Below, one piece after another: positions 23,201 through 32,640 of a stretch of 64,000 bases of DNA. Every line of letters begins with the position of its first letter. The first letter of the stretch is position 1. A program made the position numbers and the translations under genes. Under the pieces are notes generated by a model. That model saw nothing but the letters and a program-made list of their open reading frames with translations, searched no databases and had not been told where the DNA came from. The stretch is from Amyelois transitella (lineage: Eukaryota > Arthropoda > Insecta > Lepidoptera > Pyralidae): NCBI RefSeq assembly GCF_032362555.1, contig NC_083508.1, positions 2,509,001 through 2,573,000 of the forward strand. Direction: 5' to 3'.

Positions 23201-24006
23201 GGTTTTTCGATTCCACCCTATTATATGCTTGTTTATATGAAAAGAAACAGCAATACAATTTAGAATCCTTCATTTCAGGCTCAGAAAACGCGTGCTGGAA
23301 CTATTTGGCAGGATAACGTCTGTGCACCCGAACAAGCCGGAGATCTGGCAACTGTATTCGGACCTCAGTCCCACATACTTGTTGAAGGCGCAACGTCTGC
23401 TCAAAGCATACAGGGGTTTTACACAGGTATTGTATTTCTTGGTATTAAAAATTCTCATTATTGTAAATAAAGTAATTTGCAAAATGTTCTCGGAATAGTC
23501 GAAATCTTGCAGCAGAGCTGTAGAAATTTCAGTTGTAACCACCAACTATGAAGGAGTGCTGAATGGGGCTCCGTCACCCATAAGGCCAATAGTCCATCAG
23601 TTTTCTATTTGATTTTTTTTTATGCTTTATGCAGATATGGTAAAATGTTGAAACTCCTGCAAACACAAATTTATAGTGACTGCGAATCTTGATTTTAATT
23701 TCTTTTTTTTTACAGAGTGGCAAATGGCCGAACGATCCTAACACCAGCAAGAAGGTTATAGAAGTTGCTCAGAACCTGCTGGACTTCAGCATAAAAGCTA
23801 GAAAGGAGTGCGAAGATAAAGATAAGCTGCAATGCGATCAACAGCTCTCTTCCGCGAGGTTGACTGGTCAGGCGGTTATAAGAGCAGTAGAGAAGCAGGA
23901 CTGGCCAGATACAAAGAACAGTCTTGAAGAATTAAAAAATATGTTCAATGATGTAACGGAATATATGAAATCAGTTATTTATTTCTGTCTTTTATTTTCC
24001 GCTTAA
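17273..24006 (+). CDS. TTC27: Tetratricopeptide repeat protein 27
   Basis: Twelve exons: 17273-17336, 17954-18336, 18741-18999, 19384-19618, 19911-20135, 20638-20809, 21248-21323, 21625-21799, 22100-22286, 22743-22918, 23279-23426, 23716-24006. Total 2391 nt, 796 aa, all phases consistent. It matches vertebrate TTC27 along its length: WEDVIVCY at the end of exon 6, CLLGDAT, YEKAWEFSNHRSSRAQRHW, AWNNLAKVYVNQGDKNRAY and ELFGRITSVHP. TPR-type helical repeats cover about residues 470-600. The family is conserved from yeast (Emw1) to human; its exact task is still unclear, and I add no function. Introns carry several short repeats, a 35-bp exon-like duplication and a perfect hairpin. The start is the first ATG after a short 5' leader. 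Confidence 0.93.
17655..17884 (-). mobile_element. Family A short repeat in TTC27 intron 1
   Basis: TCACGTCTATAACCCTTACG through GACATACATGGGTAAGAG to TTTGTGCCGAAC. The last end is partly lost. It stops about 70 nt before the exon 2 acceptor. Confidence 0.65.
18475..18676 (-). mobile_element. Family A short repeat in TTC27 intron 2, truncated
   Basis: ACATATAATCACGTCTCTCG to CTATGACATCCATGGAG, lacking the GTGCCGGGAACC end. There is a 6-bp duplication in the TCTCGGTCTATA stretch. It has the same orientation as the copy in intron 1. Confidence 0.6.
20253..20301 (+). repeat. Direct repeat with two CCAAT boxes in TTC27 intron 5
   Basis: CAGCCAATAACAGCGAAG (20253-20270) recurs with one change at 20284-20301. 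Each unit carries a CCAAT box and they are 31 bp apart, a spacing close to three helical turns. The flanks are CpG-rich (AATGCGACGCGCT). Confidence 0.55.
20832..20866 (+). repeat. Fragment of TTC27 exon 6 duplicated into intron 6
   Basis: 35 nt starting TTGTACCTCAGTCTGGGACT match exon 6 at 20702-20736 with four differences, all transitions. The offset is 130 bp. The intronic copy is in a different frame and has no splice signals of its own. Confidence 0.75.
20940..21080 (+). mobile_element. Family B short repeat in TTC27 intron 6
   Basis: AGTACCCGAAACCGACAAGC, GGAAGTATGCAGATATTGTG and ATGTAGTCCATGCCTACCAC match, on the opposite strand, the copies at 32709-32850 and 38877-39035. It reads open across 380 bp by chance and should not be taken for an exon. 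Confidence 0.55.
21430..21615 (+). mobile_element. Old family A repeat in TTC27 intron 7
   Basis: AAACTTGGGATTCTTCAGT, GATGGGCTAGCTACCTGTC and CTCTGCCTACCCTGTAAGG are diverged versions of the family A right half, ending in (ATGT)n only about 9 nt before the exon 8 acceptor at 21625. Confidence 0.5.
21944..21981. repeat. 16-nt perfect hairpin in TTC27 intron 8
   Basis: GTACACCTGGTATATA (21944-21959) is the exact reverse complement of 21966-21981, with a 6-nt loop. Confidence 0.85.
22470..22720 (-). mobile_element. Family E SINE body in TTC27 intron 9
   Basis: CCCAGTTGCATCCTCACCAC, GAATGGGTGAGTCAGG and TTGACCTCCGCATCATTTGC place it with the other family E copies. A short related piece (GTCAGGTTTTACACGAATGG) just precedes it at about 22480, so two insertions or an internal duplication are possible. 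Confidence 0.55.
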
Positions 24007-24713
24007 ATAATATGGGTAAAAAGCGCTATGTAAATGTAAGATTCATACAATGCATACACTCTACTTAAAATATAGCAAAAGATACATAAGCCGGCATTCT
24101 ATCAACAACACCTAAATTTGGATTCCCTTGTCTCTGCCTACCCCTCCGGGAAAGAGGCGTGTTTTTATGTATGTATGTAGTCTGAGAGCTAATCTAAAAT
24201 ATAGTGTCACGACCTTTCTGTAGTGAAGTGTAGCTAGCCCAAACAAGTAAAATGAACTTCATTCAGTTTAGATTTCTTTTCAATTCATTGTTACTTTTGC
24301 TCATTCAATATGGAGAAAAAATGAATGACATGTTGTCAAGTCATATGTCAAATTCCGTTTAGTTTTTGCGGTCGGATCGTAAAGTTAAGTAAAAGATTGT
24401 CCTCTTAAATTTCAGTTTTATTTTATTGGGTATAAATATCAACTTTTGAACAAGCATTTCATCTATTTAGTACAAAAAGAAAAATTATCGTAAAGTAATG
24501 ACAGAGATATGAAGTTTTAATAAAATTGCTGATAGAATGATAATCCAAGTATAATATGTATATCATTATTATCTGTATGTCATTCATTTATATTTCGTAA
24601 CAAAACGCTGAATTGTGATTCGTAAAGAAGGGAGTGATTTCTCATTTTCTCTTTTAATTAAAATTAATGATAAATTACTTAGTATGTACAATTAGAAATC
24701 GGAACTATAAACA
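24007..24713. other. Intergenic stretch between TTC27 and rabenosyn
   Basis: Holds a short family B tail at about 24105-24178 (TGCCTACCCCTCCGGGAAAG then ATGT repeats). The rest is AT-rich. The last 300 bases should contain the rabenosyn promoter and 5' UTR, but no box was assigned. Confidence 0.45.
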
Positions 24714-27700
24714 ATGGCGACGTCCAGCAACGAAGAGATATTAGAAGGGTTTTTGTGTCCAATATGTAAAGCGGACTTGAAATCCGCCTCGCAATTAACG
24801 AGCCACTTTGAGAGCTTGCACTCGGAGGAACAGGATGTTTTGAAGTCCCTGAAAGATATATTCGGCAAAGCAAAGAAGATAATACTCAATAATGACGATA
24901 CCGACTTGAAGGAGACCTTCGACAGGGCGTTGAAATTGAATTATCAAGAACATCAATATTATTATCAGGAAGAGCAAGTGATAGGTGTGATTCGTAGTTC
25001 TACAGATTATTTTAAGGCTGTAAGATCTGCTAGGTTGGAGAGATATGCTACTGAGACTAATAAGCTGCTAATAAGGTTAGATAAGTTAGTGTGCAATATG
25101 CCAGCAGATCCTAATCAGAAGAAACAACATGAACAAGATGTAAGTAAACTTTTTATAATTTGGCATTGATTTAATAAAATGCCATTTGAAAGTTTTATTA
25201 TTTCAATATTTTACAACCCACATTGATCAGTTCGTTTGTGCTTAAGGTTTAAGTTAGCTGCAAACTATAGGAAAATTCAATAACTAAACATTATATATAA
25301 AGCAGAAAAGCCTGCAAGGCTAAAACTGAAAATGCAAAAATATAAAAATCAGTAACATAGAGAATGCTCCAAACCAACACACCCAACTTTATATACTGTT
25401 AAAACTTATTGGAACCAGGAAATAATTTTCATAGTGATTACACCATTCAAATTTTAACCTGCTATCAAGAGCAATAATTTTCTACTTCTAGGTTGTACCT
25501 TGGCTAGATGGATCATCAGTAAAGTTGTGTCCAAGCTGTGCAAAATCCTTCAGCCTCACTCGGAGAAAACACCACTGCAGATTATGTGGCTCCATACTAT
25601 GCCATGACTGCTCCGTTTTCCTTGATTTGAAAGTAGCTAGTAAGTTATTTTTTACCCCTGTTAAAATATAATAAAACTGGATTTTGACAGGTTAACAGGG
25701 AGTTGAGATGTAAACTTCAGAATAAATTGTATTATTGATGTGAATGTTGTGTAGTTTCCAGTACTTTAGAATAGAACCACTGCATATTTATCCAATGGAT
25801 GTTGTAAAAGGTGATTTAGGGATTGGATTATGTATGTCACAATGGCAGTTCGGGACAAAAAGTGATTAAAAAGTACAATGTGAAAAAATTAAGATTACCC
25901 TTTTCTAAATGCAAAAGCAAGCTCTTATCAGTGAATATTTTACAGGACTAAATTATTTTTCAGGATCAATTGTAGACCCATCAGCGCAACAAAAGCCTGA
26001 GCCTGAAGACACAAACAGTGAGAAAAATCAACTCCGCCTGTGTGAGCACTGTTACAACCTGATTGAACTACGGAAACAGGTGCAGGACAGTCGGAACGCT
26101 AAGACGGTGTTGATGACTGCTTACGAACAAATGCAGAGTCTAATGGAGCAGGCCAGGCCAGCTGTTGCCATGTATGAGAAGGTATATAATTTCTATGGCT
26201 CTATATGTCTGTGTCGTGTGGTTTCTGGCACTTGTAGAATGTCTTTCCCATGGATGTCGTACAAGGCGAAGTCTAAGGGAATAGGCAATAAGTAAAAAAA
26301 ATAATTCGCTCATCGTTATTGTTGTTTTGTCACCGGTTGGTGGGGAAAATATTGTAACTGAGAAGCATTTTTTTTACATATACATATTACTTTCTTCCCT
26401 ATTTTCATCACTTTTTATACCATAACGGGTAAACACTCAAAGCCTTGACCAGCCATCTGTTTTATTTATTGTCACTCATTGTTCACTAAAGATTACATTA
26501 CAAATGTAAAACAGTAGTACAGTACAAAGGCGGGCTTAACCCTAAGTGGGATCTCTTCCAGCCAACCTGAAATAATTAAGATTGAAAAACTTAATTATCA
26601 TCTTTCCATAATAACAATTGTATATATTTTATCTTTCAGATGTGTCAAAGTCTCTTCGAAGGCGAGACGACTTACAATCTCAGCGACGTTAACGCGATGC
26701 GTGGCCGCGTCGGCAAGTTGGCTGAGGGCATTGACCTACTGAGCAAGCAGATAGCCAGCCTCGCTGCCCAGCCCGGCAGGGAAGAGAAACTGCACCGTTC
26801 TATCAGATTGGCGGCTGAGAACTTTATCAAGGTGGGTCAGGCTTAGCTCCACGACGTTAGACGGCCTCTGTGGCTCAGCGGTAGTACGCTTGTCTGTGAC
26901 ACCGGAGGTCCCGGGTTCGAATCCCGGCCAGGGCATGATGAGACTTTTTCTGATTGTCCTGGGTCTTGGATGTTTATCTATATAAGTATTTATTATAAAA
27001 TACTAGAGGCCGCCCGCGACTTCGTTCGCATGGAAACCCTATCAATCCCGCGGGAACTCTGGGATAAAAAGTAGCCTATGTGTTATTCTGGGTCTTCAGC
27101 TACCTACATACCAAATTTCATGGTAATCGGTTCAGTAGTTTTTGCGTGAAAGAGTAACAAACATCCATACAAACTTTCGCCTTTATAATAGTAGTAGGAT
27201 AGTATCGTTGAGTTAGTATCTCGTAACACAAGTTTCGAACTTACTTCGAGGCTAACTCAATCAGTGTAATTTGTCCCGTATATATTTATATTTATGACAA
27301 CATTCCAGAAGTGGTGGGGGTCTTAAGGGGTCTTTTTAGGGGTCTCTTTTGGGGCCTACAAGGCCGGACCGAAACCCGGACACCGAAACACATATGTATA
27401 CCTAAGAGTGCAACTGAGAACACGCAGAGATGAGAGAGCGGGTCTCTTGGGGAGTTCACGGGAGGAAGAATTACGGCAGGACTTCTTTTTATCCCGATTT
27501 ATCGTTTGCCCCGGTCACATCATAACCTCACTGGAGAGGAGCCCAGCAAGTGCCTTTTGACTATTGGATAAGTCAGGTTTTAATAAGAAGCGACTCCCGT
27601 TTAAACACCGTAACTTTTGGCGCGGAATATTAGGCATTTTAAAAGCTGCACTAGATGAAGGCAATCACCATGGCATGTAAGAGTGTCTTCTTTGACATCC

Positions 27701-28797
27701 CAATGGTCTCATGGTTCCAATGGCACCAATAAAAAGCGCCGTGTGGTTCCCGGTACCAATAATAATAAGAATAGGACCACTCCATCTCGTTCCCATAGAT
27801 GTCGTAAAAGGCGACTAAGGAATAGGCTTATGAACTTGGGATTCTTCTTTTAGGCGATGGGCAACCTGTCACTATATGAATCTCAATTCTATCTTAAAGC
27901 CAAACCGCTGAACGTGGCCTATCAGTCTTTTCAAGAAGGCTTTATCTACCCCGCAAGGGATATAGACGTGATTATATGTATGTAAGTATGTAATTATTTT
28001 CAGGACGAACTAATATCTCTCCGCAAACTCCCAACTGAAGCTCAAATCGAAGAGGTCCGCCGGCAAAGATACGAACGCGCCGAAAGGCAAATAGAGTTGG
28101 AACGGCGGAGAATGGAGCTGGAGCGGGTCACGGAGCCCGCGGGGCCGAGTCGGCCGGACTTGAACCCGGACCACGACGATGATAGTCCGCTGTTGGAGCA
28201 GATGAATATTATAAGAGGGTACATTAAGGAGGCCAGGAAGGAGCTTAGGTTCGAAGAGGTATGACGTTACATACATACATATAGTCACGTCTATATCCCT
28301 TAAGGGGTAGACAGAGCCAATAGTCCCGAAAAGACTGAATGGCCACATGGTTCAGCTGCTCGGCTTAATGATGGAATTGAGATCCAAATAGTGACAGGTT
28401 GCTAGCCCATCGCCTAAAAAAAGAATCACAAGTATGTAAGCCTATCCCTTAGTCGTCTTTTACGACATCCATGGGAAAGAAATGGAGTGGTCCTATTCTT
28501 TTTTTATTGTTGCCGGGAACCACACGGCACCATGACGTTAATTGTGATTTAGTAAGAAAAATATGTACAGGCCAGCAAAATCTTCCGTCTCTTTCTCAAC
28601 AATAACTCTGTGGTTAGTACTTAAATAGACCAAAGAGATGAATGGTTGCATTGATCCCGTTTTTGCAATTTCGCTGAAACTTCGTATGGTTTTTGGTTTT
28701 TACTTCATGATAATTATTTCAGGTGGCGATACTGGAGGCTAATCTAAAGGAACTCAAAAAAGAATATCAACTACAAAAACTCTCAAGTCAGTTCTAG
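24714..28797 (+). CDS. RBSN: Rabenosyn-5 (FYVE-domain Rab effector)
   Basis: Six exons: 24714-25139, 25492-25639, 25964-26181, 26640-26831, 28004-28258, 28723-28797 (1314 nt, 437 aa). An N-terminal C2H2 finger uses C15, C18, H31 and H36. The FYVE domain starts near residue 143 with VVPWLDG, then CPSC, the PI3P-binding RKHHCRLCG (167-175), CHDC and a distal CEHC. A Rab-binding helical segment includes FEGETTYNL. The C-terminus (LLEQMNIIRGYIKEARKE, VAILEANLKELKKE) matches the Rab5-binding helical hairpin of human rabenosyn. It should act on early endosomes in fusion and recycling. Compared with the human protein as I recall it, the chain is much shorter, has only one such hairpin and has no NPF motif for EHD proteins. 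Exon 5 is bracketed by inverted repeats. Confidence 0.94.
26863..27295 (+). mobile_element. Family D tRNA-derived SINE, split by a later insertion
   Basis: The head has an A box (TGGCTCAGCGGTAGTACGC) and a B box (GGTTCGAATCCC) at about 26918-26929, followed by GTCCTGGGTCTTGGATG. The body resumes after the insert as GTATCGTTGAGTTAGTATC and ends in a TATATTTATA tail. A family C element at 27002-27199 splits it. It lies in rabenosyn intron 4. Confidence 0.8.
27002..27199 (+). mobile_element. Family C short element inserted in a SINE
   Basis: A full-length copy from CTAGAGGCCGCCCGCGACTT to TATAATAGTAGTAGGATA. The flanks TTATAAAATA and GTATCGTTGAG join into a continuous SINE, so the order of insertion is clear. 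Over the shared 3' part it is identical to both arms at 9839-10131 apart from the tail. Confidence 0.75.
27478..27650 (-). mobile_element. Family E SINE fragment in rabenosyn intron 4
   Basis: GCCCCGGTCACATC, CACTGGAGAGGAGCCC, ATAAGTCAGGTTTTAATAAG and AAGCGACTCCCGTTT match family E. It is diverged and incomplete. Confidence 0.45.
27738..27990 (+). mobile_element. Family A repeat abutting rabenosyn exon 5 acceptor
   Basis: GCCGTGTGGTTCCCGGTACC to (ATGT)n, full length. It ends about 10 nt before the acceptor AG of exon 5 (28002-28003), so the branch point and part of the 3' splice region must lie in or at the edge of the repeat. Confidence 0.8.
28269..28529 (-). mobile_element. Family A repeat abutting rabenosyn exon 5 donor
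   Basis: (ACAT)n to GTTGCCGGGAACCACACGGC, full length, beginning about 10 nt after the exon 5 donor. It is inverted with respect to the copy at 27738-27990. Confidence 0.8.
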
Positions 28798-28939
28798 TCA
28801 TTCCGTCGAAATATCTATGTATGTTACCTATTGTAATATTTTTTTAATATTGTATTTAATTCTACGCTGCTTGTTCTAATTTATACTAAGTTTAAGTAAA
28901 GCACCTTGTTATTATTTATACCTTATATCAGTTAAAAGA

Positions 28940-28945
28940 AATAAA
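28940..28945 (+). terminator. Poly(A) signal of rabenosyn
   Basis: AATAAA 143 nt after the stop, in AAGAAATAAAGACATT. The convergent dynein gene ends only 76 nt further on. Confidence 0.55.
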
Positions 28946-29020
28946 GACATTTTAAATAATTAATTTGTAATATTTCTATGATCTCACATGATTTATAAAG
29001 TATACGGACTAGAGTTAAAG

Positions 29021-31210
29021 CTACTTGCCGAAGCGTTCTCTAAACTTTTCAAGTTTCTCGAGTTGTTTTAGAAGCTGTGGCCGTGTGCACAATGCTCTCT
29101 TTAATGTCTCGTCTAGCATCTTGTACTGATAGAACGGAGGTATGGGGGTATCCTCTAAATGATAAGTGTACACTCTCCCCATAGAATCTCCCACGAACAC
29201 GTTGTCCCCTGACGGAGAAAATTTAACATAAGTCAACACAACGTTATTGGGAAACGTGTATTCGGCACACGGTATGTGCGTTTTCCTACGCAAATCCCAT
29301 ATAGACAAAACGTTCCCGCTCACAGATATGAGTACGGTCGCGTTTATAGGGCAGAACGCGATGCCGTACACCGCGGCGGGACACATCAAGGTCAGGATGA
29401 CGTCATCGAGCCCTTCGATCCATAACCTAATAGCACTATCAGCGCCGCACGACACCAACAAATTCTTCATGAACGGAGAAATTTCCATCGCGTAGACAGG
29501 ACCGGCATGAGCGCGGTACACGTCAATGTGCTGGTTCAGGTAGTTCGTCGAGCATCTGTGGATGCAGCCCTCGTCTGTACCCACGAAGTATATGTGGTCT
29601 ATCACCGGGTGCCACTTCATGCACAGCGCCGCCGGGTACCTAGTTATTGGCACATCAACCTTCAGACATGTCTTCGGAGTCTCCAATCCTTTCAGCTTCC
29701 CCTCGACCGTCGACAGTCGCATCATAGGAGTGCAGATAAAATCGTGAGTCTTTGTGTTTGTGAACCTGTTCACCCTTCCGTCCTGACATGTTGTCATCAC
29801 GTACTCCGTTGACCCCTCCGCCACTCGCCAGCTCGTCACCCAAATCGGCTCGAAACAAGGATTCGTATCGCGCTGACTCTTTGCAACAATTTTCACCCAA
29901 TAAGAGGTAATGTCCAATATCAACACGTCTCCATTATCAAAACCACACGCCAGCCAGTTTGGATTCTTTTCAGAGAAGGCGAGCGATGTGACTGGATCCT
30001 CAAAGCGGTATGTCCTTTCTGGCTTGCAAGGGTTTTTTGTACACCAAATACACACGAGTCCAGTGTTGTATTCAGCGTAACCGAATTTCCCATGGGCGAC
30101 CGCTAAAATGTTAGGATTTTTTGTATTGAAAGAAATGTTAGTAATCGGCCGATTCTGCGTCTCCTCGCATTCGAATGTCCAAAGGGGTTTCATTGAGTAA
30201 ATGTAGATTAAGTCCAAAGACAGAGGGTTGAAGGTTACCAGGCCGCGAAATGTTTTCTGCTCCGCGCAATACTCCAAGGCAGCGAGAACACGTTCTACCA
30301 ACAAAGCTGCATCCTGAAACTCCGGCATTAGGGCGATTTCCACGAACGTTTTGCCCCTTTTTTCGTCAACATCGGCTACCTTCTTTTTCCGTAATAGGTT
30401 AGGTGCAGCAGACTGGTACATGACCATTTCGTCGGGTTCTTTCTCCTTCTTTACTTTAGCGAGCTGCGCATACGTGTCGTGCATGTCCCACATTGAAGCG
30501 AACGCAATAGCGTTCTTCTTCTTGGGTCTCGTGCACAGCGTGTGCCGGGTCTGCGTCACACGTTGCTGCGTCTGAGTTTCCTCGCCGACCATTTTCCTAT
30601 TCCTACCCTTTCCTACTGTTATATACTGATAATACTCATTTTCTTCTTCAACCGTTGTTCCTTCGGTACTACCCTTCTCGAAAGAAAAGCATGGCAGCTC
30701 AAACAAGTAATGGGTTTCGGTTTCTTTGAATACTACAAAGATTTCCGGTGGATAGGTTGTAATAGGATTCATTTTCGGTAAATAAAAGGCGGATGGCGCT
30801 TGTCCCAAATCGACGTCTTGTTCCACGACGCCCTCTTCCGTATTGTAAGTGTGATCGATATAGATGTCGTCAAGGGAGATGGTGGTGGCGTACACCTTCA
30901 TACCGGCGTCTGATGATTTATCTTTGAGGACCACTTCGCTTTTACTCTTTCTCCTTTGTTTAGTTTCGAAAGCCGCGTGCGTGAACGTGTCGTCCATGGT
31001 CACATAGTCTGGATCGACGATGTTTTCTGGTGTAAAATCGACATTATCAACGATAACCTTGTAGATTTCCCGTTTCTCCATAAAATTGAAGGTGGCGCGG
31101 GTTCTAGAGCTGTCATCGACGATGCTGATGCGAGATAAGCCCAAAGCCGAGATACGAGAGCTCGGGTCTATATCTGGAGGACGCGCAGTTTCTTGTTCAT
31201 TTTCAGCCAT
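29021..31210 (-). CDS. DNAI4: Axonemal dynein intermediate chain, DNAI4/WDR78-like, intronless
   Basis: A single open frame of 730 codons (729 aa). The frame extends eight codons upstream without ATG, so the first ATG (31210-31208, MAENEQE) is taken as the start. The N-terminal third is acidic and unstructured. GKGRNRK (about 200) and SMWDMHDTY (about 239) match the GNDKYVD and PWDMYDSY region I recall from human WDR78. WD40 blades follow from about 340 to 690, for example VTSLAFSEKNPNWLACG, GPVYAMEISPFMKNLLVSCG and ADSAIRLW. The family forms the intermediate chain of inner-arm dynein f/I1 in cilia and sperm tails. The absence of introns, among neighbours with 4-12 exons, suggests a retrocopy that is still intact; there is no stop or frameshift. 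DNAI3/WDR63 is the main alternative assignment. Confidence 0.88.
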   Translation of the reverse strand: MAENEQETARPPDIDPSSRISALGLSRISIVDDSSRTRATFNFMEKREIYKVIVDNVDFTPENIVDPDYVTMDDTFTHAAFETKQRRKSKSEVVLKDKSSDAGMKVYATTISLDDIYIDHTYNTEEGVVEQDVDLGQAPSAFYLPKMNPITTYPPEIFVVFKETETHYLFELPCFSFEKGSTEGTTVEEENEYYQYITVGKGRNRKMVGEETQTQQRVTQTRHTLCTRPKKKNAIAFASMWDMHDTYAQLAKVKKEKEPDEMVMYQSAAPNLLRKKKVADVDEKRGKTFVEIALMPEFQDAALLVERVLAALEYCAEQKTFRGLVTFNPLSLDLIYIYSMKPLWTFECEETQNRPITNISFNTKNPNILAVAHGKFGYAEYNTGLVCIWCTKNPCKPERTYRFEDPVTSLAFSEKNPNWLACGFDNGDVLILDITSYWVKIVAKSQRDTNPCFEPIWVTSWRVAEGSTEYVMTTCQDGRVNRFTNTKTHDFICTPMMRLSTVEGKLKGLETPKTCLKVDVPITRYPAALCMKWHPVIDHIYFVGTDEGCIHRCSTNYLNQHIDVYRAHAGPVYAMEISPFMKNLLVSCGADSAIRLWIEGLDDVILTLMCPAAVYGIAFCPINATVLISVSGNVLSIWDLRRKTHIPCAEYTFPNNVVLTYVKFSPSGDNVFVGDSMGRVYTYHLEDTPIPPFYQYKMLDETLKRALCTRPQLLKQLEKLEKFRERFGK

Positions 31211-31429
31211 GATAAATTGATGATAGCTATTCAAAAAGTTTTATTAAATTAAACGTTAAATAATAAACTTAATTTTAAATTTGTTTTCAAATTATTCAGC
31301 GATGTTTTGACTTTTGTCATTATTGACGTTTTTGTAATTTCTTTTTTTCGTTACTTATTTTTTATATCAAACCTGTTTAGTAATTAGTTATTGGAAAATT
31401 TTTTTTTGCATCCTAACCACTAAATTTAT

Positions 31430-31536
31430 AATTGCGAAAGTTTGTGAATATGTCAGTATGGATGTTTGTTACTCTTTCACGCAAAAACTACTGAACCGTT
31501 TCCATGCGGACGAAGTCGCGGGCGGCCTCTAGTTAT
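31430..31536 (-). mobile_element. Family C element with internal deletion
   Basis: Has the GCGAAAGTTTGTG tail side and the GCGGACGAAGTCGCGGGCGG head side, but the middle ~90 bp between ACTGAACCG and TTTCCATGCGG are missing. Minus orientation. Confidence 0.65.
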
Positions 31537-31562
31537 CTATAATTAGATTAGGTTGAGCAGGC

Positions 31563-31819
31563 ACATACATACATATAATCACGTCTATATCCCTCGCGGG
31601 GTAGACGGAGCCAACAGTCCCGTAAAGACTGATAGGCCACGTTCAGCTATTTGGCTTTAAGATAGAATTGAGATTCAAATAGTGACAGGTTGCTAGCCCA
31701 TCGCCTAAAAAAGAATCCCAAGTATGGAAGCCTATCCCTTAGTCGCCTTTTACGACATCCATGGGAAAGAGATAGTGGTCCTATTCTTTTTTGTATTGGT
31801 GCCGGGAACCACACGGCAC
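31563..31819 (-). mobile_element. Family A short repeat, full length
   Basis: (ACAT)n, ATCACGTCTATATCCCTCGC, ATCCATGGGAAAGAG, GTGCCGGGAACCACACGGC. It is close to the consensus, so fairly young. It lies between the dynein gene and the SH3 gene. Confidence 0.75.
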
Positions 31820-32120
31820 TTGAGCAGGCACTCCTAAGTATTTTTGAAGTCAATTGAAAGAGCATACAACCTGTCTTTAAGTTTGTTTCCCCGTCTCTCC
31901 TGCACTTGTGCGGGGTCTACAGAGCATATCGCACACACGTGGCCGGCCAGGCGGACATCCGCCGTGGAATGGCTTCCCTGGCTGACATTATGTTTTCTTT
32001 TAGTTAGGCAATGGTTACTTTACGAATCACATAACATTGTAATACAAACTGTGATTATTTCTTGTTAGATCAATTTACCTATTTATATTATTTGATATTT
32101 GATTAGGGTTATTAACTTGG

Positions 32121-32225
32121 AATTTAGGCGATGGGCTAGCAACTTATCACTATTTGAGTCTTTTCCTTTCAGTTTGTCCAGACTGTGGGCTCTGTCTACC
32201 CCGCAGGGGAATTAATGTGATGGTA
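32121..32225 (+). mobile_element. Family A fragment
   Basis: TTAGGCGATGGGCTAGCAAC to CTCTGTCTACCCCGCAGGGG, 5' truncated and with internal change. It sits about 400 bp upstream of the SH3 gene start. Confidence 0.55.
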
Positions 32226-32640
32226 ATTATAATGGTGACAGGGATGGGCCTATAATTTTGATTATTTTTTCTTTAAAGGTACTAAATTCTATATTATGAT
32301 GTCAATACTTATCTATTAAAAGAGAAATACAAAATAATACAGCCAGTACAGATAAGTCTTATACCTAAGAAGAGGGATCCCTTTCAGCCAAATCTTAGCC
32401 AAATTCAAAGTTCTACTTACTTGTTTTTTTTTCTATGAATGGGTCATTAACCTGCATTTTGCAACAATATCTCCTATCTTCACGGATCAGGGGATGTTAA
32501 CCGGGACGCTACCGTCTGCCTGCATATCTACCAACCGTGACGGCAGTCGGCTAAAACGGAGCATTAGTTGGCGGCGCGTGCGCACGGGAACACCTGTCCT
32601 ACCCTGAAGCTGAGATAGGTAACCCTGGAGTTCACAAGAC

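Noticed and set aside
26863-26936. tRNA gene with good A and B boxes
   Set aside because: The sequence continues into a SINE body, and the acceptor-stem ends do not pair as in a real tRNA. It is the head of a tRNA-derived SINE.
29247-30781. Several plus-strand frames opposite the dynein gene
   Set aside because: Antisense shadows of a long coding exon.
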